Positions 55,648-64,000 of a DNA stretch of 64,000 nt are shown here, piece after piece. Within the stretch, counting starts at the first letter, position 1. The number at the start of each line of letters is the position of its first letter. The position numbers and the translations under genes were made by a program. The stretch is from contig CM053152.1 in NCBI GenBank assembly GCA_028571685.1, positions 22,638,001 to 22,702,000 on the forward strand, read 5' to 3'. This stretch comes from Heterohyrax brucei. Lineage: Eukaryota > Chordata > Mammalia > Hyracoidea > Procaviidae. The notes under the pieces were generated by a model, which saw only the letters and a program-made list of their open reading frames with translations, made no database searches and was not told where the DNA came from.

Positions 55648-55885
55648 GGCCATGTATTGTAGTGGTTAAGGTCGTTAATTCTGAGTCTAGATTGTCATTC
55701 TTTGAAAGCCATCTCTGTCACTTTAATATTGTTGGTGACCTTGTTATTTAACTTTACAGTGTCTCTGTTTCCTCATCTGTAAAATGGAGATACAAATAAT
55801 ACCTCTTACTCTATCAAATAGGTTAACCTATGGAAAACGTTTGGAATAGTGTCTGACATATAGTATGCAATGTATATGTATTCTA
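55648..55885 (+). mobile_element. MIR SINE, intron 2
   Basis: TTGTAGTGGTTAAGGTCG head, GTTTCCTCATCTGTAAAATGG core and GTGTCTGACATATAGTA 3' part; nearly full length. Confidence 0.8.
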
Positions 55886-56295
55886 ATTCGTTCTGAGCAT
55901 CAACTGTGTATTATCATTACCTGCTGTGGATGGACACAGCTATAGATAATGGGCTACTATGGAAGAGTTTTAACAGAGACTTCACATATTGGCTACTTTG
56001 TGTCATACACTTTAGATCTTTTTTACTGCTGATCTCTAGGAGGCAGCGTAAAGGAGATCACCAAAATAACAAATATGAGAAAATTTATTTGGTTAAGAAG
56101 TCGTAAAATCTCCACCTTGTAGTTTCTGAATCGGTAGCTAAGGTAAACATTTAAAACTGTCTTTAATTTTTTTGTTCTGAAAGGTTGGAGTGTAGCTACC
56201 GTGACACCTTAACCTGCACCCTTTTACTCCTCTGCTATACTCTCTGATAGATTGTACTGATCCATGCTTCCGTTCAATCCCTTTTCCAGTATAAT

Positions 56296-57097
56296 AGGGC
56301 TGCTGGCACATTGTGTGTCTGTCATTTTGTCATGCTGTGGTGGCTTGTGTGTCTCTATGATACTGGAAGATTTGTCAGTAGTATTTCAAATACCAGTAGA
56401 ATCGTCCTTGGTGGACAGGTGTTAGCAGAACTTCCATTCCAAGACAGACTACTTTGGGAATAAACTAGCTAGTGAAACCTTCTGAATAGCAGCAGAATAT
56501 TGTCTGATGTAGTGCCAGAAAACTAGCCTCTTAGGTTAGAAAGCACGCAAAATACGACTGGAAAAGACCTGCTTCCTCAAAGTAGAGTGGACCTTATGAT
56601 GCAGAGGGATTCAAACTTTTAGAACCTTTATTTGCTGATGTGGCATGGCTCAAAATGAGAAAAAACAGCTGCAAACATCCATTAATAATCAGATCATAGA
56701 ATGTACAAAATTTTGAATGTACAAAAATTGTAAATCAGAAATGAAATGGAACACCTGAAGATTGATGTCCTAGGAATTAGTGAGCTAAAATGGAGTAATT
56801 TTGACCATTTTAAGTCAGATAGTCATATGGTCTGCTATGCCAGGAGTGACAGATTGCAGAGGAATGGCATTGCACTTATTGTCAGAAAGAGCATGTCAAG
56901 GTCTGTCCTGAAATAGAATTCTGTAAGTGATAGGATAAAATCTGTATGCCTACAAGGGAGACAGTTAATATGTCTGTTATTCAAGTTTACAGACTAACCA
57001 CTAATGCCAAAGATGAATAAATTGAAGATTTTTACTGACTTCTACAGTCTAAAATTGATCAAACATGCAGTTAAGATGCATTGGATAATTACTAGTG
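56296..57097 (+). mobile_element. RTE LINE, sense, 5' part (5' UTR and endonuclease), 3' truncated
   Basis: The region from GGGCTGCTGGCACATTG onward matches the RTE leader. The endonuclease frame begins near 56738 with LKIDVLGISELKWSNFDHF, then DRLQRNGIALIVRKSMSRSVL and SDRIKSVCLQGRQL, containing the APE-type SELKW (catalytic E) and GIALIV blocks. It breaks off at 57097, before the catalytic D of the WN(A)K block. Contains stops. It complements the antisense copy at 15.9 kb, which has only the RT half. Confidence 0.8.
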
Positions 57098-57223
57098 CAG
57101 TCAGTACGGTAGTGTTCATTTAGAAATCCAGATATCAGTGGAGTTATTACTGTTTTATTCATTAATATTTTCTTATTTTTTTCTAAAAAGGTCTAAAGTA
57201 AAGGGAAAGGTTATCCTTTACAT

Positions 57224-57505
57224 GCAACTTTTTAAAAATAATTTTGTTATTAAGAATATAGACAGCAAAAACACACCAATTCAGGTTTCTGCAGTGATAC
57301 TGATTACATTCTTTCCATTGTTCACCCATTCTCACCTTCCTTTTCTGAATTGTTTCTCACTCAGTGAATATAAACTCACTGTCCCCCAAAAGTCCTGTTT
57401 AATCTTTCGATTTGTTATTGTCACTTTAATCCCACACAGATTTTAAAAGAGCATAATTACTGCTCAATGCAGACATTCTGTATGCATTAAGCTACTGTTC
57501 AGTTT
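57224..57505 (-). mobile_element. L1 3' UTR piece, antisense
   Basis: Matches, base by base in phrases such as GACAGCAAAAACACACCAATT, the start of the L1 3' end that follows at 57530 (ACGCAGCAAGGTATATACCAATT). A short older copy next to the larger one. Confidence 0.5.
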
Positions 57506-57514
57506 TTATTCCCA

Positions 57515-59935
57515 TTCTTTTTTTTCTTTCTAAATTTTTATTTTTTTGTTGAAAATATACGCAGCAAGGTATATACCAATTTGATAGTGTCTGCATATGT
57601 AATTTACTGACATGGATTACATTCAAGTTGTGCAACAATTCTTACCTCTTTCTGAGTTGTTCCTCCCCCATTAACATAAACTTACTGCCCTGTAAGATTC
57701 CTATCATACTTTCAAATTGCTGTTGTCAATTTGATGCTGTGTATATATGCTTTTAAAAAAACAGGATGCCAAGGCACAGTTTTGTTTTGTTTTTTTTTCC
57801 CCAACCAGTCAGTTTTGAGATGACTTTGGGGAATACTTTTGGGTTTAAGGTTTAAAGATTACTTTAGCAGTAGTTTTGGGGGTTCATCCAGCCTTCCATG
57901 GCTCCAGGAAGTCTAGACTCCATGAGAATTAGAAATTCTATTCTCTGTTTTCTTCTTTTGGATCAGGATTTTTCTGTGGGATGTTGGATCAAAATGTTTG
58001 GTAAGGGTAGCTTAGCACCATCCATTTCTTCTGGTCTTATGGTGAAGGAGGCAGTTGTTCATAGAGGCAATTAGCTACACATGCCATATCTTGCTATTTT
58101 TGACAGTTATTCTTCTGTTGTTCCAGGTTAACAGGCACCAGTTATTAAGCCTTAGGTGAATGTTTGCAAACTTTTAAGACCCCAGATAGTGTACAACGAA
58201 CTAGCAGGTAAAACAGAAGCACTAAACATGTTGTTAGGCCAGTTAACTGGAATGTCCCATGAAACCATGACCCTAGACCTCCAAACCAGGAAACCAAATC
58301 CCATGAGGTATTTGGTTGTACATAAGCAGCCTCAACAGCTACTTATTATAATGTTCTATTTGTCTTAAATATATCTTTCTTACAGCTTCTGCCAATTTAA
58401 TTTTTTATTAGTATACAACTTATTGACAGTAATTACAGTAATTGGCTATGCAAGCCTGCCCTTAATCAATGTGATTTTTCTATTACCATAACTGAAATTC
58501 AGTACTCCGGAGCAGTAACTCCCATTCTTCTTCTCTCCGGCCTGTGGTAAACTTAAGTCTGTATACATTTGCCTGTTCTTATCTTTTTACTTAAGTGGGG
58601 GCATGTAATTTTTATCCTTTTGTGACTGACTTATTTCACTCAACATAATGTTTCCCAGCTCGACCCATATTATAGCCTGTATCAAGACTTCTGAGTAGTA
58701 TCCACTATAGGTATGTGCCACATTTTGTTTATCAAGTCACCTCTTAGTGGGCATTTAGGTCATTTCCCTCTTTGAGCCATTTGAATAGTACTGCAGTGAA
58801 CACTGGTGTACAGCCCTTTTTGAGTCTCTGTTTTTTTAAGTCTTTTGGGTATATACCTAGCAGTGTAATTGCTGGGTCACGTGCAGCTCTGTTTTTTCGT
58901 TTGTGAGGAACCGCTGCACTTATTTCAGCACCATCGGTATCGTTTTATATTTCAGTCGATAGAGAAAAGTTCCAGTTTTCTGACATCTTTGCCAACATTT
59001 GTTGTGTGACAGTTTTTTTTAGTTTCATTTATCTTAGCCATCCTTTAAAAAATAAAAAAAATGGTGTCCAGTGGATTTCAACTCAGAACTGCCCTATAAG
59101 GTTTCCCAAGACTGTAATCTCTATGGAAGCAGGCTGCCAGGGTCTTCGGTGTACGTTTGAACTATCAGTTTTTTAGTTAGTAGCCACAGCACCAACAGGG
59201 CTCCTTTTAGCCATCGTAGTGGGAATGAGTGGTGTCTCATAGTAGCTCTGATTTCTATCTCCCTGACAGCTGACATTGAACATCTTTTCATGTATTTGGT
59301 GTCCATATGAGTGCCCTCTTTCATCAAATGTCTGTTCAAGTCCTTTGTTCATTTTATGATTGGTTCATGTGCCTTTCTGGTGTTGTCAGCATTTGATACA
59401 TATTTTGGTTATTAGATGCTTATCAGATATATGGTTTCTGAAGATATTTTCCCATTCAGTTACTTATCTTTCCACTTTTTTTGCTAGGTTCAGTTTATCT
59501 ATTTTGTCTTTTGCCATTCGTGCTTTTGTTAATAGATTAAATAATTCATTGTTAAAATGTAAGCCTGACAGCCTTGCCCCTGCATTTTTCTCTAAACTTT
59601 TTATGATTTTAGTTTCTACATTTAGATCCTTAATATAAATTTGAGATTTGTTTTAATATCTGGTGTGAGGCATGGATCCTGTTTCACTTCTCTACATGTG
59701 GAAATCCGGTTTTCCCAGCATCATATATTGAAGACACTTTCTTTTCCCCATTGAGTGGACTTAACAACACTTTTGTCAAAAATCTGTTGGCTATAGACAT
59801 GTGAGTTTATTTCTGGACTCACTTCCATTCCATTGGCTTTGTATGTCTGTTATTACAGTACCAGATTGTTTAGGTTATTGTAGCTGTGTAATATGTTTTA
59901 AAATCCTGAAATGCGAGTACTCCAAACAGGTAACT
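57515..59935 (-). mobile_element. L1 LINE, antisense, 5' truncated, older subfamily
   Basis: T-rich start at 57515, 3' UTR to about 58.67 kb, then antisense ORF2 C-terminal sequence to 59935 (for example minus-strand text matching ATTGCTGGGTCA-type L1 sequence at 58870). Heavily mutated. An AfroSINE sits inside at 59046-59203 with a TSD. Lies in RBBP8 intron 2, antisense to the gene. Confidence 0.7.
59046..59203 (-). mobile_element. AfroSINE in the older intronic L1
   Basis: GGTGTCCAGTGGATTTCAACTC to CACCAACAGGGCTCC. TCTTAGCCATC at 59032 and TTTTAGCCATC at 59205 mark the target duplication. Confidence 0.8.
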
Positions 59936-60118
59936 GCTATTTTATTTTTGTGTGTGCACAGTCTTTCAAAGTTGGTTTCTGAAGCATAAATCTGTTATTG
60001 ACTTTTATATAAGTTTTGCAATTTTTGTTTTAGAAAATTTTACATACTACAAAAGTAAAGGAAATGAGCTATATATCCGTTGCTGAACATAAGTTATCAT
60101 CAGTATGTGGCCAGTATT
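59936..60118. other. Short stretch between two intronic L1s
   Basis: TTTTACATACTACAAAAGTA resembles an old L1-type 3' repeat, but the match is weak. Confidence 0.3.
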
Positions 60119-63100
60119 GTTTTTTTTTTTTTTCTTTTTATTTAACATGACTGAGTGAAAATGTACATTCCCGTATAAATTTACATGCCCACCTATATGC
60201 AGCTTCCACTGCTCTCCCTGTCCGGTGACAGCACACTATTCCTCTCTGCTCCATACATGTCTCATCTTCCCAACAGCCTCCTGTCCGCTCCTCTCAATCC
60301 ACTCTCCTTCCTCCAGCCAGAGGTCAGCAGGATGATATCCTATAGATGTATAGAACTATAAAATGCAACCAATATATGGTCACTCTGCATTGCCAAGTCC
60401 AATCCATTCCTGTCCGAAGAGTGGACTTTTGTTATAATTTATAGGTAAGGGCAATATCAGAGCTGGGGGCCATGCTGTCAGGGGAACCCTGAAACCACTG
60501 GATCATCAGTTGAGGCCTTTTAGTGGAGATCTCAGGATGCACCCTTTTTTATTCTTGTGTTGCCAGTGAGACTCAACCTAGTGAGCTCCATCCTGGCTAT
60601 CACTGGTGGTGGCCGGGCACCATCTGGTTCTTCCGGTCCCAAGTCGATGAAGGTACCCACTCTTGCGGGTCTCTCTGTCTTCTAGGTTGTCTTTACCGCA
60701 TGTCATTTTGATCCTCGGTGAGCATCCGTTCCTGCTGAGTTGGGACCATTTGCTGTGTCCTCGGATGGCAGCTTGGCAGCTTTGAAGACCCCAGACGCCA
60801 TTGACCAATGTGGGGTGCAGAGAGAGCTCTCTTAGCAAAATGGTAGTTGTGCCAATTGGCCTCGATTTCACCTAAGAGCATGGTCCCCTGCCCCCTGCCC
60901 CAGCTGGTCTATCCTTGCAATATGGGGTTAAGATGGAAGGAGTACTCAAGTTATGCTGAAGTCCACTTAATGTTGTTCTTGTTTCTAATGTGTGCTATCA
61001 CTGCTTTCTCCAAATGAGATTTCTAGCAACTATCTAAACTAAACCCTACCTCCCTCACCCTCCCTCCCTCCCCTCCCTTGCAGCTGTCAAAGAGTCTTTT
61101 CTTTTATACACAAGTCTGTTTTTGAGATCTTATCATAGAGGTCTCATACAGTATTTGTCTCTTTGTCGCTGACTACTTTCGCTCAACATAATGTCTTCCA
61201 GTTGAAACCAGGTTAGGAGATGTTTCCTGGAATCACCGTTATTCTTTATCATTGCGTAGTGCTCCATTGACTATATGTACGATAGTTTAGCTATCCATTC
61301 TTCTGTTGTTGGGCATCTGGGTTGATTCCATCTTTTTGCTATCGTGGACTATGCTGCAATAAACATTCTCGTGCATGTGTCCGTTGCTGTGAAAGGCCTT
61401 GATTCTGTAGGATATATTTCAAGTAGTGGAATTACTGGGTCAAATGGTATATCGATGTCCATTTTTTTAAGGAAGCTCCAGATTGCTTTCCAAAGAGGCT
61501 GGACCATTTTGCAACCCCACCAACAGTGTAGGAGGGTTCCACTTTCTCCACAGCCTCTCCAGCATTTGTTGTTTTGTGTTTTCTGGATCATGGCCAATCT
61601 TGTTGGGGTGAGATGGTATCTCATTGTTGTCTTGATTTGAATTTCTTTAATAACTAAAGATCGTGAACATGTCCGCATGTGTGTTTTGGCTGCCTAGATC
61701 TCCTCTTTAGTGAAATGTCTGTCCATCTCCTTTGCCCATCGCTTAATTGGATGGTATATCTTCTTCTTATTTATATTTTGTAGTATCTTATAGATTATGG
61801 AGATCAGGCATCGGTCTGACATAGAGTTGCCAAATATTTTTTTCCCATTCTGTGGGTGTTCTTTTAATTCTATTAATAAACTCTTTGGATGAGCAAAAGT
61901 GTTTGATTCCTAATAGTTCCCATTTATCTATTTTCTCTTCTGTTGATTGAGGTTTCTTTGACAGATTTTGGAGTCTGTCCTCATTGTGTATTAAAACTTC
62001 CATTGTTGTTCCTACCTTTTCTTGGATGAGCTTTATTGTTTTAGGTTTGATATTTAGGTCTTTTATCCAGTTGGAGTTGGTTTTTGTATAAGGTGTAAGA
62101 TATGGATCTTGATTCAGTTTATTGCAGATGGATAACCAATTTTGCCAGCACAATTTGTTGAAGAGACTGTTTTTTACCCCAGTTTAATGTCTTAGGACCT
62201 TTGTCGAATATCAACTGTTCATAGGCAGGTGGTGTCATCTCTGGGGTCTCAGTTCTGTTCCATTGATCCATCTGCCTGTTCTTGTACCAGTACCAGGCTG
62301 TTTTGACCACTGTGGCAGTGTAGTATGTTCTGAGGTCGGGTAATGAGAGACCTCCCAGTGTGTTCTTCTTCTTTAGTAGTACCTTACTTATCCAGGGCTT
62401 CTTCCCTTTCCAAACAAAATTGGTGATTTGTTTCTCCATCTCATTAAAAAATGATGCTGGAACTTATATTGGGATTGCATTATATAAATAAATTGCTTTG
62501 GGTAAAATAGACATTTTCACAATGTTAAGTCTTCCTGTCCATGAGCAGGGTAGGTTTTTCCATTTATCTAAGTCTCTCTTAGTTTCTTGTAGTAAGGGCT
62601 TGTAGTTCTCTTTGTAAAGGTCTGTTGTTTCTCTGGTTAGATTAATTCCTAGGTACGTTATCTTCTTAGGAGCTATCGTAAATGGTATTGATTTGATAAT
62701 TTCTTCCTTAACAGTCTTGTTGTTGGTATAAAGGAATCCCACTGATTTACTTATGTTTATCTTGTATCCTGATACTTTTCTGAACTCTTCTATCAGTTTG
62801 AGTAGCTTACTTATAGATTCCTTGGGACTCTCTGCATATACAATCATATCATCTGCAAACAGGGAGATTTTAACTTCCTCTTTGCCATTGCAGATGCCCT
62901 TTATTTCTTGGTCTTGTCTAATTGCTCTGGCTAGAACTTCTAGGACAATGTTGAATAGGAGAGGTGACAGTGGGCGTCCTCGTCTAGTTCCTGATCTCAA
63001 GGGAAAGTCTTTCAGTCTCTCTCCATTCAGGATGATGTGGGCAATTGGCTTTGTATAAGTGGCCCTTATTGTGTTGAGAAATTTGCCATTGATGCCCATT

Positions 63101-64000
63101 TTGCTAAGAGTTTTTAGCATGAATGGGTGTTGGACTTTATCAAATGCCTTTTCTGCATCAATGGACAAAATCAGGTGTTCCTTGTCTTTTGTGTTATTTA
63201 TGTGGTTAATCACATTGATTGTTTTTCTGATGTTGAACCAGCCTTGCATCCCTGGAATGAATCCCACTTGGTCATCATGGATTATTTTCTTGATATGTTG
63301 TTGTATTCTATTGGTAAGAATTTTCTTGAAGATTTTTGCATCTAGATTCATGAGTGATATTGGTCTGTAGTTCTCTGTCTTTGTTGTGTCTTTCCCTGGC
63401 TTAGGTGTCAGGGTTATGCTGGCTTCATAGAATGAGTTTGGGAGTACTCCATCCCTTTCTATACTGTGAAATAGTCTCAGTAGTATTGGAGATAACTCTT
63501 CTCTAAATGCTTGGTAGAATTCTGCAGTGAAGCCATCTGGGCCCGGACTTTTTTGGGTTGGCAGTGTTTTGATGACCTTTTCAATCTCTTCCTTTGTGAT
63601 GGGTTTATTAAGTTGTTCTGCTTCACGTTGTGATAATTTGGGTAGGTGGTATGAGTCAAGGAATTGGTCCATTTCCCCTAGGTTTTCAAATTTGTTACAG
63701 TACAGCTTTTCATAGTATTCTGTTATGATATTTTTGATTTCTGTTGCATCTGTGGTGACATCTCCCCTCTCATTTCTAATTTGGGTTGTTTGTTTCCTTT
63801 CCTGCTTTTCTTTAGTAAGTTTAGCCAGTGGTTTGTCAATTTTGTTGATCTTTTCAAAAAAACAGCTTTTGGTCTTTTCAGTTTTTTCAATTGTTTTTCT
63901 ATTCTCCAATTTATTTAGCTCTGCTCTAATCTTCATGATCTCATTTCTTCCTGTGCCCAAGGGGTTCCTCTGTTGTTCTCTTTCTACTTGTTCAAGCCTT
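60119..64000 (-). mobile_element. Young-looking L1, antisense, runs off the right edge
   Basis: A 15-base T-run at 60120 gives way to a 3' UTR (to about 61.16 kb) and ORF2. Its reading frame is the best preserved in the window: one open run of 498 codons (62464-63960). The 5' part of ORF2, ORF1 and the 5' UTR lie beyond 64000. Lies in RBBP8 intron 2, antisense to the gene. Confidence 0.85.
61160..64000 (-). pseudogene. L1 ORF2, partial (reverse transcriptase and C-terminal domain), few breaks
   Basis: From right to left: [11 protein letters not shown], the RT fingers with [50 protein letters not shown], and the catalytic [16 protein letters not shown], intact. Next come [20 protein letters not shown] and [14 protein letters not shown]. 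After breaks near 62.45, 62.13 and 61.7 kb the thumb and the zinc knuckle [18 protein letters not shown] follow. A TAG at 61346-61348 replaces the glutamine usual after FIAA. So about four lesions in 2.8 kb: recently active by the standards of this window, but not intact. Confidence 0.85.

Noticed and set aside
57138-57446. 102-codon + strand ORF
   Set aside because: Overlaps the end of unique sequence and an antisense L1 3' UTR; hydrophobic chance ORF.

Overview
The window is mammalian nuclear DNA, almost certainly from an afrotherian and most likely an elephant. The reasons are about thirty copies of the AfroSINE family (tRNA-like head, tails reading roughly GTCGGAATCGACTCGACGGCA), RTE (BovB-like) LINE pieces, L1 elements of several ages, and ERVL-MaLR LTR fossils. 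AT content is high except for one CpG-rich block near 51.1-51.95 kb. Identification comes from reading the sequence and from memory of repeat families; no database search was run.

Only one host gene is visible: the 5' end of RBBP8 (CtIP), on the + strand. A TATA-less CpG-island promoter (51100-51950) has CRE, E2F, CCAAT, ETS and NRF1-like motifs. It leads into a likely non-coding exon 1 (ending at 51552), an intron of 2.0 kb, and the first coding exon (53553-53761). That exon encodes the start of the CtIP N-terminal tetramerisation helix and ends with a clear splice donor. The rest of the window, 53762-64000, is RBBP8 intron 2. Everything left of about 51 kb is upstream intergenic DNA.

Layout: 1-9 kb is AT-rich unique sequence with MIRs and AfroSINEs, including a four-SINE cluster at 4.9-5.5 kb. 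9.07-14.86 kb is a nest of antisense L1 copies holding a sense L1 3' end and a MaLR LTR. 15.87-17.40 kb is an antisense RTE LINE, followed by an L1 3' end. 18.8-20.7 kb is a two-LTR MaLR fossil. 21-25.2 kb is unique DNA with SINEs, a hAT-like MER and an old repeat. 25.2-27.66 kb holds two more MaLR LTRs. 27.82-35.19 kb is a full-length sense L1 with tandem 5' UTR units, exactly bounded by a 12-bp target-site duplication inside an RTE remnant. 35.2-36.73 kb is an older L1 3' end split by a MaLR LTR with a perfect 5-bp duplication. 36.74-47.9 kb is an old antisense L1 split by a full-length antisense L1 (39.08-46.08 kb). 48-51 kb is an old repeat, MIR and SINEs. 51.1-64 kb is RBBP8 with intronic SINEs, MIRs, an RTE 5' fragment and two antisense L1s, the last of which is relatively young and runs off the right edge.

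No prokaryotic-type system, CRISPR array or new multi-gene system is present. The most interesting signals are repeat biology (tandem-monomer L1 promoter, serial use of one target site, A-box amplification in a SINE, 3'-tail-only SINE fragments) and the RBBP8 leader, with abutting minimal upstream ORFs.
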